The position numbers were made by a program, and so were the translations under genes. Source: Rhizomicrobium palustre (GTDB lineage Bacteria > Pseudomonadota > Alphaproteobacteria > Micropepsales > Micropepsaceae). Taken from it: a DNA stretch of 64,000 nucleotides. The DNA is taken from positions 124,139 through 188,138 of the forward strand of contig NZ_JAASRM010000001.1 in the NCBI RefSeq assembly GCF_011761565.1, in the 5' to 3' direction. This document shows, piece after piece, positions 25,201 through 34,152 of this stretch. The notes under the pieces are model-generated. The model was not told the origin of the DNA and did no database searches. It was given only the letters and a program-made list of their open reading frames with translations. How positions within the stretch are numbered: position 1 is the stretch's first letter; every line of letters starts with the position of its first letter.

Positions 25201-28200
25201 GCCGCGTTGCGGTATCGCAGACAGACGCTCAAAGCTTACGTCTCGTTGCCCGCCGCACTTGGCGCTACTTCGAGACCTTCGTCACGGCAACGGACCACAT
25301 GCTGCCGCCGGATAATTTCCAGGAAGACCCGAAACCGGTTCTGGCGCGGCGAACCTCGCCTACCAATATGGGGCTCTATCTTCTATCGGTGGTCAGCGCG
25401 CGCGACTTCGGCTGGGTAGGCACGAGCGAAGCGGTAGACCGTTTGGAAGCGACGTTTGCGACAATGGCGGGTCTGCAACGCTACCGTGGGCATTTCTTGA
25501 ATTGGTACGACACCTGCGACTTACATCCGCTTGAGCCGCGCTATGTCTCCACCGTGGATAGCGGCAATTTAGCAGGGCATCTGATCGCGGTCGCCAACGC
25601 AGCAAGAGAATGGATTGGCGCTCCCGCGGCCTACGCTCAGCTTAAGGCTGGCATCGACGACGCCGCTCAACTGGCCCAAGCGGCGCTCGAAAGCCTTCCC
25701 CCCACCTTACAAACAGAGTTCGTTTCACGCCACCAACTCGAGACCGCCCTGATTGCCCTCGCGACAGGCAGCGGCCCCAAGGCGAATGGGTTACCAGAGC
25801 ATCTTCACAGACTCGCGCAACACGCAGAGACTGTGGTGGATATGGCGCAGGCGCTCGCCAGCAGTGATCAAGCCAGCATCGAAGTCCTCTTCTGGGCACG
25901 CGCGATCCAGCGCTCGATCGACAGCCATCTGCGCGATATATGTCAAACCGTAGAACAAAGACGATTGCTCGACCTTCGCCTTCTCGCCCTCGAAACAAGC
26001 GCGCGGGCAATGGCGGAGGCGATGGAGTTCGGCTTCCTTCTGGATCCGCGCCGCGAGCTCTTCGCGATCGGCTACCTCATTGCTGAAGGACGACTCGACG
26101 AGAGCTGCTACGATTTGCTGGCATCCGAAGCGCGCCTCGCGAGCTTTTTTGCCATTGCCAAAGGCGATGTGGCAACCCGGCACTGGTTCCGGCTGGGGCG
26201 CGCCGTCACCCCGATCAATCACGGCGCCGCGCTAGTGTCTTGGTCGGGCTCGATGTTCGAATACCTAATGCCGTCACTGGTCATGCGGGCACCTGCGGGG
26301 AGCCTGCTGGAAGAGACCAGCCATCTCGTCGTACGCCGGCAGATCGCCTATGGCGCCGAACGCAAACTCCCCTGGGGAATTTCGGAATCGGCCTACAACG
26401 CACGCGATCTGGAGTTCACTTATCAGTACTCCAATTTCGGTGTGCCAGGGCTTGGATTAAAGCGTGGCCTGGGCGAAAGCGCCGTACTCGCGCCTTACGC
26501 GACCGCGCTCGCTACGATGGTGGAACCTGCTGCAGCAACACGCAATTTTGCCCGGCTCACGGCAGAAGGCGCTCTCGGCCGCTTTGGCTTCTACGAAGCG
26601 CTGGACTACACACGCGCCCGTTTGCCCGAAGACACGGACCACGCCGTCATTCGCGCGTTTATGGCGCATCACCAAGGAATGACCATCGTCGCCATTGCCA
26701 ACACCCTTCTCGACGGGCAGATGCGCGCGCGCTTCCACGCTGAACCTTCCATCCAAGCCACCGAGCTCCTGCTGCAAGAACGCACACCGCGTGACGTGAC
26801 CGCGGTTCGCCCTTGGGCACATGACGCCAGCACCAGCGTGACCGTTGCGGTACCGGACCGCCCCAAAGTACGCCGCATTGGCTCACCACATGGCCAAACA
26901 CCCGAGCTCCACCTCTTATCGAACGGACGCTATAATGTGATGCTGACGGCTGCCGGTTCCGGCTACAGCCGCTGGCGCGATATCGCCGTCACCCGCTGGC
27001 GCGAAGACACGACCCGCGACGACTGGGGATCCTATATTTTCCTGCGCGACGTCAAAAGCGGCGATGTCTGGTCGGCGGGGTATCAGCCCTGCGCTATCGA
27101 ACCGGCCAGTTATGAAGCCAATTTCAGCGAGGACAAGGCCGAGATTTCGAGGCGAGACGGCGCCATCACCACAACTCTGGAAGTCGTCGTCTCATCTGAA
27201 AGCGATGCTGAAGCCCGCCGCGTGACCGTCTCCAATGCCAGCTTGCGTCCACGCGAAATCGACATTACCTCTTTTGCAGAGCTGGTGCTGACACAGCCTG
27301 CCGCCGATACGGCGCATCCCGCTTTCTCAAAACTCTTCGTTCAAACCGAATTCGACGCCAAGTCTGGCGCACTGCTGGCAACGCGGCGACGCCGCTCCCC
27401 TACCGAACCCGAAATCTGGGCGGCGCACATTGCCGTGGTTGAGGGCGAAACCATCGGTGATCTTGAATTCGAAACCGACCGCGCCAAGTTTATCGGCCGC
27501 GGCCACGAGGCAAGGTCACCGGTGGATATCGCGGAAAATCGCGCCCTGTCCGGCAGCGTCGGCACCGTGCTCGATCCCGTTTTTGCTTTGCGCCGGCGCG
27601 TGAGGGTACAGCCTGGCGGGACCGCGCGCATCGCGTTCTGGACCATCATCGCCCCCTCGCGCGCAGAAGTGATGGATTTGGTCGACAAGCACCAGGATAC
27701 CAACGCGTTTGACCGAGCCACCACACTGGCCTGGACGCAAGCACAGGTGCAATTGCGCCACCTTGCGATCGATGCAGAAGAGGCGACGCTCTTTCAGCGC
27801 CTCGCCGGCCATGTGGTTTATGCCAGCCCCGCCATGCGCCCCTCCAGCGAGGTGATCCGCCGAAGCAGCGGCGGACCGACAGGCCTCTGGTCCCAGAGCA
27901 TTTCCGGCGATCTTCCCATCGTGCTGGTACGGATCGATGCGATTGAGGACATCGCGGTGATCGGACAATTGCTGCGTGCGCATGAATACTGGCGCATGAA
28001 AGGAATGGCGGTCGATCTCGTCATCCTGAATGAACGCTCGTCCTCTTATGTGCAGGATCTACATGTCGCCATCGAGACCATGGTGCGCAAAAGCCAGTCC
28101 CATCCCTTGCCGGGTGTGGGGGCCACGCGCGGCCGGGTTTTCGTGCTGCGCACCGACCTCATCTCACAGGAAACGCGTGCGTTGCTGCCTGCGGTGGCTC

Positions 28201-30746
28201 GAGTGGTTCTTGCCGCGCGCCAGGGAACGCTCGCTCATCAACTTGACCGGCTGCGCAAGGCGAGCATCTCCATCCCGCCGCCGCCAAGGCACCAAAAACC
28301 CGCCGCGCCCCCGCAAGCCGACCATTCCGCGACCTATGGGCTTGAGTTCTTCAACGGGCTTGGCGGCTTTGCCGCGGATGGCCGCGAATACATGACCATC
28401 CTCAACGGCGGACAGGTAACGCCCGCGCCTTGGATCAATGTGATCGCGAATGAGGCGTTCGGCTTCCAGGTCTCCACGGAGGGCACCGGCTATACATGGT
28501 GTGGCAACAGCCGGGAAAACCAATTGACGCCGTGGTCAAACGATCCCGTGTCGGATCGTCCAGGCGAAGTTCTTTACCTGCGGGACGAAGACAGCGGCAT
28601 TGTCTGGGGCCCCGCCGCCCACCCCATCCGCGACGAGGACGCGCCCTATATCATTCGCCACGGTCAGGGGTATAGCCGCTTCGAACACGAGGCGCATGGG
28701 ATTAAGCTTGATCTTCTTCAATTCGTGCCGCTCCATGATCCGATCAAGATCTCACGGCTTAAGCTGCGCAACACCTCGCCCCGCACGCGACGGCTTTCGG
28801 TCACCGCCTATGTCGAATGGGTGCTAGGGACCTCACGGTCCGCATCAGCCCCCTTCATCGCAACCGAAGCAGACTCGGCAACGGGCGCCATCTTCGCCCG
28901 CAATCCCTGGAGCCAGGCATTTGGTGGACGGGTTGCATTCATCGATCTATTGGGCCGCCAAACAGCCTGGACCGCTGACCGGCGCGAATTCATCGGACGC
29001 AATGGTGCGCTCGACAGTCCCGCAGCGCTTGCCTCCGATGCGCCGTCCCTCTCCGGCCGCACCGGCGCGGGTCTCGATCCTTGCGGCGCGCTGCAAACCT
29101 CATTGACGCTCGCCCCCGGTGAAAGCACTGAAATAGTGGTCTTGCTGGGCCAGTCCGCCAGCGCGGCCGATGCGCAATTCCTCATCGCTCATTATCGCGA
29201 GACCGACCTCGATGGCGTCTTTCGCGAGATGACCGAACACTGGGATGGATTGCTGGGCGCCGTCAGCGTGAAAACACCGGACCGCGCGATGGACGTCATG
29301 CTCAATCGCTGGCTGCTCTATCAAACGGTCGTCTGCCGCTTGTGGGCGCGCTCGGCCTTCTATCAGTCGAGCGGGGCTTACGGATTCCGCGACCAGCTTC
29401 AGGACGGCATGGCGCTTGCTCTGACGCGGCCCTCTATGACGCGCGAGCATCTCTTGCGTGCCGCGGCCCGGCAATTCGTCGAAGGCGATGTTCAGCATTG
29501 GTGGCTGCCGCCCTTCGGCCAAGGCGTGCGCACCCACATTTCGGATGATCGGGTTTGGCTCGCCTATGCTGTGGCGCAGTATGTGGAAACATCGGGGGAC
29601 GTTTCCGTTCTCGACGAGCAAATCCCGTTCTTGGAAGGACAATCGCTGCAGCCAGATGAACATGATGCCTTTTTCCAGCCGATCGTATCCGAACACAGCG
29701 CCTCGCTATACGAACACTGCGCCCGCGGGCTCGACCAAAGCCTCTCGGTCGGCATGCACGGGCTGCCGCTGATCGGCACCGGCGATTGGAATGACGGCTT
29801 CACACGGGTTGGCGATCAAGGCAAAGGCGAAAGCATCTGGCTGGGCTGGTTCCTCTATGCAACCCTTGCCGCCTTCAGGCCGCTGGCCAAAGCGCGCGGG
29901 GATACGTCTCACGCTACCCGCTGGCAAAACCATGCGGATGATGTGCAAGCCGCTCTGGAACAGGATGGCTGGGACGGAAGCTGGTATCGTCGCGCCTATT
30001 TCGACGATGGAACACCGCTCGGCGCCTCGGCCAATAGCGAATGCCGTATCGACTCTATCGCGCAATCCTGGGCGGTGATCTCCGGCGCTGCCGCCCCCGC
30101 CCGCGCCGCACAAGCGATGGCTTCCGCAGACGAACAACTTATCCGGCATGATTTTGGGATAGAGCATCTCTTCACGCCTCCCTTCAACCATTCGCCGCTC
30201 GATCCCGGCTATATCAAGGGCTATCCGCCGGGCATTCGCGAGAACGGCGGGCAATATACCCACGCCGCAACCTGGTCGATCATCGCCCATGCCTCGCTCG
30301 GCCATGGTGACAAGGCGGCAGAGCTGTTTTCGCTGCTCAATCCCATCAACCACGCCAAAAACCGCTCCGGCGTGCAGCGCTATAAGGTTGAGCCTTATGT
30401 TATTGCCGCGGATGTCTACTCCGAACCACCGCATACCGGGCGCGGCGGCTGGACCTGGTATACGGGTTCATCCGGCTGGATGTATCGCGCGGGTATCGAG
30501 TCCATTCTCGGCTTGCGGCGGCGCGGGGCGTTCCTGATCCTCGATCCCTGCATTCCCTGCCATTGGCCGCGCTATGAAATCACCTACCGCCACGGCGCGA
30601 CCAGCTATGACATCGTGGTCGAAAATCCGAGCCGCATCTGCAGCGGCGTAGCCACCATGGAATTGGACGGGCAATTGCTCACGCAAAAACAGGTGCCGCT
30701 CGCCGAAGACGGGCTACCCCATCAACTCCGCGTCGTTCTTGGCTGA
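22245..30746 (+). CDS. ndvB: Cyclic beta-1,2-glucan synthase, NdvB/ChvB type
   Basis: A 2833-residue inner-membrane protein, the normal size for the family. The start is TTG 22245, preceded by GGAAAGG at good spacing. Segments: a soluble N-terminal domain (to about residue 395); membrane helices at about 400-470; a GT84 glucosyltransferase with the acidic motif YVITLDADTRLP near 615; more helices at about 810-850 and 938-975; a glycoamylase-like domain with WYDTCDLHPLEPRYVSTVDSGN near 1090 and SGSMFEYLMP near 1335; and a C-terminal GH94 phosphorylase-like domain with GTGDWNDGFTRVG near 2510 that sets product length. It makes periplasmic cyclic glucans from UDP-glucose, used in osmoadaptation, motility and host contact. 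No ndvA exporter is in the window. Confidence 0.95.
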   Translation: MHLSSQIFFRPSSKISPWNTEESIREELFSIDRLEQHAESLAAAQPVTPSPLSRRSLSARLKDNEAVLLMAYRDIGRTTRNGQPATPAAEWLLDNFHLVEEQIREVRDDLPPRYYRQLPKLADGPFAGYPRIFGIAWAFVAHTDSRFDPDMLCRFVHAYQRVQPLTISELWALAITLRIVLVENLRRAAKRIVRSRAERQEADDVADRLLGVNGRTAEPIDSVLRDYEGATLPKTFTVQLVRRLRDQDPRVTPAIVWLEARLSAEGTTADELVHQEHQRQGAASVTVRNIITSMRMASGVDWAEMFETISLVDAALRSGSDFAAMDFSTRNLYRNAIEELARGSTLTELEIAHAALTAAAGQENERARDPGYHLISGGRRDFEKRIGFHAPIRSWLARCNMRIGIAGYISAVGAVATLVLLLPLLAVHTGGFALGLLLLFGVFPATDLAVALINRLVMAIFPAAPLPGLALRDGIPPHLRTLVAVPTLLTTREAIEEQIERLEVHYLASVEGDLHFALLTDWTDSALEHSADDQALLDEAAKGIDRLNAQYGPAPGGERFLLLHRRRMWNQGQQSWIGWERKRGKLHELNRLLRGTTDTSFIPAAGRPVTVPPGIAYVITLDADTRLPRETVRKLVGKMAHPLNQPLFDAAAGWVVEGYALLQPRVTPSLPVGREGSLFQRIVSSMNGIDPYASAVSDVYQDLFGEGSFAGKGIYNVDVFEAALKDRVPENTLLSHDLFEGTFARAGLASDIEVIEEYPARFDVAMARQHRWARGDWQLLPWIFGRRDASRTAKLPLIGRWKMLDNLRRTLSAPASIAALLVAWTLPEFDAALWTCFVLVTIALPTMLPVFADIVPRRARTARSYLDTLADDFGTALTQTALTMTLLAQQACSMCDAIGRTLFRLFISHRNLLEWVTAAHANLSPRLDLAGAYRKMTHGVIIAGVSVLVLLLAGGSAWPIALPFILLWLAAPAIARWMSISPLVAGRVAVSQTDAQSLRLVARRTWRYFETFVTATDHMLPPDNFQEDPKPVLARRTSPTNMGLYLLSVVSARDFGWVGTSEAVDRLEATFATMAGLQRYRGHFLNWYDTCDLHPLEPRYVSTVDSGNLAGHLIAVANAAREWIGAPAAYAQLKAGIDDAAQLAQAALESLPPTLQTEFVSRHQLETALIALATGSGPKANGLPEHLHRLAQHAETVVDMAQALASSDQASIEVLFWARAIQRSIDSHLRDICQTVEQRRLLDLRLLALETSARAMAEAMEFGFLLDPRRELFAIGYLIAEGRLDESCYDLLASEARLASFFAIAKGDVATRHWFRLGRAVTPINHGAALVSWSGSMFEYLMPSLVMRAPAGSLLEETSHLVVRRQIAYGAERKLPWGISESAYNARDLEFTYQYSNFGVPGLGLKRGLGESAVLAPYATALATMVEPAAATRNFARLTAEGALGRFGFYEALDYTRARLPEDTDHAVIRAFMAHHQGMTIVAIANTLLDGQMRARFHAEPSIQATELLLQERTPRDVTAVRPWAHDASTSVTVAVPDRPKVRRIGSPHGQTPELHLLSNGRYNVMLTAAGSGYSRWRDIAVTRWREDTTRDDWGSYIFLRDVKSGDVWSAGYQPCAIEPASYEANFSEDKAEISRRDGAITTTLEVVVSSESDAEARRVTVSNASLRPREIDITSFAELVLTQPAADTAHPAFSKLFVQTEFDAKSGALLATRRRRSPTEPEIWAAHIAVVEGETIGDLEFETDRAKFIGRGHEARSPVDIAENRALSGSVGTVLDPVFALRRRVRVQPGGTARIAFWTIIAPSRAEVMDLVDKHQDTNAFDRATTLAWTQAQVQLRHLAIDAEEATLFQRLAGHVVYASPAMRPSSEVIRRSSGGPTGLWSQSISGDLPIVLVRIDAIEDIAVIGQLLRAHEYWRMKGMAVDLVILNERSSSYVQDLHVAIETMVRKSQSHPLPGVGATRGRVFVLRTDLISQETRALLPAVARVVLAARQGTLAHQLDRLRKASISIPPPPRHQKPAAPPQADHSATYGLEFFNGLGGFAADGREYMTILNGGQVTPAPWINVIANEAFGFQVSTEGTGYTWCGNSRENQLTPWSNDPVSDRPGEVLYLRDEDSGIVWGPAAHPIRDEDAPYIIRHGQGYSRFEHEAHGIKLDLLQFVPLHDPIKISRLKLRNTSPRTRRLSVTAYVEWVLGTSRSASAPFIATEADSATGAIFARNPWSQAFGGRVAFIDLLGRQTAWTADRREFIGRNGALDSPAALASDAPSLSGRTGAGLDPCGALQTSLTLAPGESTEIVVLLGQSASAADAQFLIAHYRETDLDGVFREMTEHWDGLLGAVSVKTPDRAMDVMLNRWLLYQTVVCRLWARSAFYQSSGAYGFRDQLQDGMALALTRPSMTREHLLRAAARQFVEGDVQHWWLPPFGQGVRTHISDDRVWLAYAVAQYVETSGDVSVLDEQIPFLEGQSLQPDEHDAFFQPIVSEHSASLYEHCARGLDQSLSVGMHGLPLIGTGDWNDGFTRVGDQGKGESIWLGWFLYATLAAFRPLAKARGDTSHATRWQNHADDVQAALEQDGWDGSWYRRAYFDDGTPLGASANSECRIDSIAQSWAVISGAAAPARAAQAMASADEQLIRHDFGIEHLFTPPFNHSPLDPGYIKGYPPGIRENGGQYTHAATWSIIAHASLGHGDKAAELFSLLNPINHAKNRSGVQRYKVEPYVIAADVYSEPPHTGRGGWTWYTGSSGWMYRAGIESILGLRRRGAFLILDPCIPCHWPRYEITYRHGATSYDIVVENPSRICSGVATMELDGQLLTQKQVPLAEDGLPHQLRVVLG

Positions 30747-30993
30747 CCGCTTTGGCCGGGCAAAGGGAATGCTGAGAAGCGCCGCGGGGGTCAACATCGC
30801 CACCACGAAGCTGAGGCGAGCGCAGCCACAATCCGGCCAGCCATACCGCATGCATCGCAACAATGAGGGGATAATGCCCCGGCGCGACTTCCGTGGCACT
30901 AGGCTCGATGAGGCGGGCCGTATTTACGCTTTGCCCGTAAAAGCTCCGCCAGCCGCTCTAGCGCGACGGAGCCAGGAAGGACGATAGACCCAA

Positions 30994-32061
30994 TCAAGCG
31001 GCCCTCTTCAGCGCAACGCAGCTCGCACTAAATCCGGGGCCCATAGCCGTCATCACCGAGCGCGGCGGCAATCCGGCCCGCAAGGCACGGTCCAGCACAA
31101 ACAGCACTGTGGGCGCGGACATATTTCCATACTCGCGCAGCACCGCGCGTTCATGGTCCAGTCCGCCTTGGGGGATTTTCAAGGCTCGCTCTAGTGCCGC
31201 GAGGACCTTCGTGCCGCCGGGGTGACAAACGAAGCGGTCAACCTCATCCATCCGTATCTGGGCGCGATCAAGAATTCTCGCCACCGCCGGTCCCATATTG
31301 GCTTCGGCAAAGGAAGGGATCGCCTGGGCAAAAATCACTTCGAAGCCCTGCCCGTCGAGATCCCAGCCCATGATATCGAGCGTATTAGGCCAAGTGTGCT
31401 CGCCTGCGACTTCCACCTCGGCAATACCACCTTCTCCCGCCCGCAGGACACAGGCTGCCGCGCCATCTCCAAAGAGAGCGCAGGCGACGATACCGGCCTT
31501 TGAGAGCTGATCCATGCGAAAGGCCAGCGTGCAAAGCTCCACGACAACCAGCAGAACATTCGTCCCTGGCTCGGCTTTGGCAAGGCGCGCAGCTATGGCG
31601 AAGCCGGAAACACCTCCTGCACACCCCAAACCGAAAACCGGTACTCGCTGAATATTGGTGCGAAATCCCATCGCTTGGGCGGCCCGGGCTTCTAGGCTCG
31701 GCGTGGCGATACCGGTGGAGGACACCGTGACCACGACATCCACCTCGGCCGCCGTGATCCGGGCCTCATCCAAGGCTTTGTTCGCGGCATCCACAAAAAG
31801 GCCCTGGGCAACCTCAAGATAGGCCGCGGTTCTTTCTTTCCATCCACGTGGTTTGGAATACCAGTCGATCGCGCGCGCGGCATGGCGTTTGCGGATTCCA
31901 GCCGTGAGGAATACCGGAGCCATACGATCGAATGCCTCATATCGCTTACCAAACATCTCGCGCGCGGCGGCTGCGACATCCTCCTGATGCAGGATGTGCT
32001 CCGGAACCGCGGTTGCAAGCGAAATCAACTTTGCAGTTTTCCTCAATGAACAGCCTCGCAT
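30994..32061 (-). CDS. Type III polyketide synthase (chalcone/stilbene synthase family)
   Basis: A 355-residue homodimeric condensing enzyme. The catalytic triad is visible: cysteine in FGLGCAGGVSGF, histidine in FVCHPGGTKV and asparagine in REYGNMSAPT. The C-terminal MGPGFSASCVALKRA loop is also typical. These enzymes extend an acyl starter with malonyl-CoA and cyclise it to pyrones or resorcinols; bacterial forms with this ending often make alkylresorcinols or alkylpyrones that enter membranes. No methyltransferase or oxidase partner lies nearby. Motif copy H lies about 80 bp upstream on the same strand, so the product may be made under stress. Substrate and product are not predictable here. 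Confidence 0.92.
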   Translation of the reverse strand: MRGCSLRKTAKLISLATAVPEHILHQEDVAAAAREMFGKRYEAFDRMAPVFLTAGIRKRHAARAIDWYSKPRGWKERTAAYLEVAQGLFVDAANKALDEARITAAEVDVVVTVSSTGIATPSLEARAAQAMGFRTNIQRVPVFGLGCAGGVSGFAIAARLAKAEPGTNVLLVVVELCTLAFRMDQLSKAGIVACALFGDGAAACVLRAGEGGIAEVEVAGEHTWPNTLDIMGWDLDGQGFEVIFAQAIPSFAEANMGPAVARILDRAQIRMDEVDRFVCHPGGTKVLAALERALKIPQGGLDHERAVLREYGNMSAPTVLFVLDRALRAGLPPRSVMTAMGPGFSASCVALKRAA

Positions 32062-32139
32062 GGGTACCTAACCACTGCCAGCTGGAACATCTGCCAGCGC
32101 GCCGGTGCATAAAAATTGCGCCTTCCGCGTGCGGCGTGA

Positions 32140-32156
32140 AGCTTCGGAATCTACCC
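32140..32156 (-). promoter_or_regulatory. Stress-island motif copy H
   Basis: On the minus strand, GGGTAGATTCCGAAGCT, one base off consensus in the first part. It lies 79 bp before the type III polyketide synthase start and points towards it. Confidence 0.6.
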
Positions 32157-32284
32157 ATGCATGACTGCGGCGTGCAGCCTAAGATATGGTCACCTTTGCG
32201 CCGCCGCAGTCGCTGCCAGATCCGGGTCTCCCCTATATCTAGCGTAAGCCTAAACCTCCAGATGGCGAGGGACGGGCCCCTCCA

Positions 32285-32863
32285 TCACCGACCATCCTCT
32301 TCGTCCTCATCCTCATCGTCCGTCAACTCCATGTCGCCGGTATAGCGGTCAAACTCTTCGGCATAGCGGTTTGTCATGAGTTCCTGGTCGGCAGGCGTGG
32401 CATTCTTCTTCAGCGCCAAAAACCAATCGCTCTCTTCTTCGTACATATGATGAAGAAGCGCACCTTTGACGGCCTCCAGCTTGTCCTCGAATTCCTCGCT
32501 TAAGGGATCCAGTTGCTCCAGCACCGCCATTTCAATTTTCACGGCAGCCTGCTCTGAATATGCCATATTCGCATGGCCTGCTTCAGAATGGGCCGCCAGA
32601 GCGGGGTAAATCACCCCTTCTTCCGCGATCGCATGCCCCACCAGAAAAATGGAAAACTCCTTGAAGGCGTCACGCCGTTCGCCTGGCGTGGACAATTCTT
32701 CAATGGCGGCCAAGGCATCTTCAAGCTCCAGATGGTGATTGAGCACAAGCGAGAGCCAATCGCCCGGTTCGGCGGCGGCAAACGCCTTGGCACGGGCATC
32801 TGCGCGGTCCTTCTCGCTTTCCATCGGCGTAACTGCGGCGATGAATTTATCGACGATAAGCAT
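32285..32863 (-). CDS. Hemerythrin HHE-domain protein
   Basis: A 192-residue helical protein. ATG 32863 follows AAGGAGA at 7 bases. The HHE iron-ligand pattern is visible: LVLNHHLELEDAL near residue 43, LVGHAIAEEGVIYPAL near 88, and ALLHHMYEEESDWF near 138. The tail is very acidic (DDEDEDEEDG), unusual for the family. Such proteins bind a di-iron centre and act as oxygen, nitric oxide or iron sensors or stores; in alphaproteobacteria they are common in general-stress regulons. It follows the 17M-like gene by 83 bp on the same strand and may share its transcript. Confidence 0.88.
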   Translation of the reverse strand: MLIVDKFIAAVTPMESEKDRADARAKAFAAAEPGDWLSLVLNHHLELEDALAAIEELSTPGERRDAFKEFSIFLVGHAIAEEGVIYPALAAHSEAGHANMAYSEQAAVKIEMAVLEQLDPLSEEFEDKLEAVKGALLHHMYEEESDWFLALKKNATPADQELMTNRYAEEFDRYTGDMELTDDEDEDEEDGR

Positions 32864-32946
32864 GTGCTCTCTCCTTGACGGATGGGGAATGCATGGCGGG
32901 CAGCGCCCACCCACATCAACATAGGGGCCGGCGAAAGCCCGCGTGG

Positions 32947-33573
32947 TTAGGTTCGCGTGACTTCCCGCTCGCGCCGCGCTTGGTCGGGGCCATAAGCGGG
33001 GGCGCTTGGATCATACCCCTTCCACCCCTCGGCGCGATAAGTGGACGCCCGCTGGGTCATGTCGACCGCCGAACGATCGAGAATGGCGGCGTATTTTGCT
33101 TCCTCATCCGTCGGCACTTTCGCTGTGACGATGGATCCGCCGCGCCTCAGGGCTTCGGCATAGAGCTCCGCATTCTCTTTGCTAGTGCCTGATTGAACAA
33201 GGGCACCGATGATGCCGCCGCCTGCACCGCCTGCGATAGCGCCAGCCGCAAGCGTGGCGAGCCATCCCATAGCGACGACGGGCCCGATGCCCGGAATGGC
33301 CAGCATGCCCAGCCCAGCCGCAACACCAGCCGCACCGCCAGCAATGGCCCCTATGCCGCCACCGGCAGCAGCACCTTCCGTGCGATCATCTTTGCCGTCG
33401 CGGTCTTTATCGTGCTTAGGATCTACTTCGCTACTGCCGGGCTTGTGCCAGCCATCCGCATTGGAAGCGACGATAGCGATGTGGCTGTCGCTCAACCCGG
33501 CCGTTTTAAGATCTTGGACAGCTGCGTTGGCCGTCGAATAGTCATTGAATACGCGCGTGAGTGTTTTTGTCAT
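32947..33573 (-). CDS. 17M-like general stress protein, glycine-zipper type
   Basis: A 208-residue protein. ATG 33573 follows AGGAG at 6 bases; the longer frame upstream lacks such support. The start (KTLTRVFNDYSTANAAVQDLKTAGLSDSHI) matches the fold found in heat-induced and 17M-type stress proteins. A central glycine/alanine-rich segment (about residues 70-130; GGGIGAIAGGAAGVAAGLGM) would insert in or span a membrane, and the C-terminal part (AELYAEALRRGGSIVTAKV) repeats the ferredoxin-like half. It lies in a minus-strand run with a PepSY-like gene upstream and hemerythrin downstream. Precise function is unknown. Confidence 0.82.
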   Translation of the reverse strand: MTKTLTRVFNDYSTANAAVQDLKTAGLSDSHIAIVASNADGWHKPGSSEVDPKHDKDRDGKDDRTEGAAAGGGIGAIAGGAAGVAAGLGMLAIPGIGPVVAMGWLATLAAGAIAGGAGGGIIGALVQSGTSKENAELYAEALRRGGSIVTAKVPTDEEAKYAAILDRSAVDMTQRASTYRAEGWKGYDPSAPAYGPDQARREREVTRT

Positions 33574-33619
33574 AGAAACTCCTGAACCATGTAGCAAATG
33601 GAGGGTGGGGCGCATGTGA

Positions 33620-33928
33620 TCAGTTCACATTGCCCTGGTAATCGACACTGACGGGACCAGCCGAACCGTCCTTCGTCGCTGTGCCCCGCCATACCCCCTG
33701 GTTGTCCTTCTTCAATTTGACAACATGGGTATAGCCCTTGGCTTCGATCGCCGATTTCGCTTGGGCCTTTGTGAAGCTGTTGGCGCCCTGAACAGGCGTC
33801 GCCGAGTTGTTCTCGTGCATCGATTTGACGGCGGGATTTTGAGGCCCGTTTTCGGCCGGCATCGTTTGGGCGATTGCAGCGGACGATAAAAGAGCACACG
33901 CAGCGACTGCCGCGAGGAAATGGCGCAT
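33620..33928 (-). CDS. Exported PepSY-like small protein
   Basis: A 102-residue protein. ATG 33928 follows CGGAGA at 7 bases and begins a signal peptide (MRHFLAAVAACALLSSAAIAQ). The mature part ends in a PepSY-like unit: SFTKAQAKSAIEAKGYTHVVKLKKD, then GVWRGTATKDG and VSVDYQGNV. It is probably periplasmic. An exact EcfG-type promoter lies 31 bp upstream of the start, so it should be made in the general stress response. The 17M-like gene follows after 46 bp and hemerythrin after that, so the promoter may serve all three. Confidence 0.82.
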   Translation of the reverse strand: MRHFLAAVAACALLSSAAIAQTMPAENGPQNPAVKSMHENNSATPVQGANSFTKAQAKSAIEAKGYTHVVKLKKDNQGVWRGTATKDGSAGPVSVDYQGNVN

Positions 33929-33958
33929 AGACGATCTCCGGGGTTTGGGACTTACAGG

Positions 33959-33983
33959 AACGTCCCCCCGCCCGCCTCGTTCC
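33959..33983 (-). promoter_or_regulatory. EcfG-type general stress promoter
   Basis: On the minus strand, GGAAC (33979-33983), a spacer of exactly 16 bases, then CGTT (33959-33962). This is the full consensus for EcfG, the alphaproteobacterial general-stress sigma factor. The start codon of the PepSY-like gene is 31 bp downstream. Confidence 0.8.
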
Positions 33984-34044
33984 GCAGTTGTGCTAATAAT
34001 AAAGTCAGATCGCACCCTGCGAAGGCAGAGCCGCAGAACGGGTG

Positions 34045-34069
34045 AGAACCATTTGAACCCCGGCACGTT
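34045..34069 (+). promoter_or_regulatory. EcfG-like promoter for the DUF1003 gene
   Basis: AGAAC (34045-34049), 16 bases, then CGTT (34066-34069), one base from the EcfG consensus. It points at the DUF1003 gene, whose ATG is 84 bp downstream, and is back to back with the exact copy at 33959-33983. Confidence 0.6.
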
Positions 34070-34152
34070 AGTATGTGGCTTTTACGCGCGCAGACTCTGC
34101 GTGGACGCCAGACGCGGCAAAAGCTATCTGCGCCAACACCGAGCGAGCCGAA

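Noticed and set aside
30747..30993. Short frames between ndvB and the polyketide synthase
   Set aside because: Frames on both strands have no ribosome binding site or protein-like composition; I see no feature in this gap.
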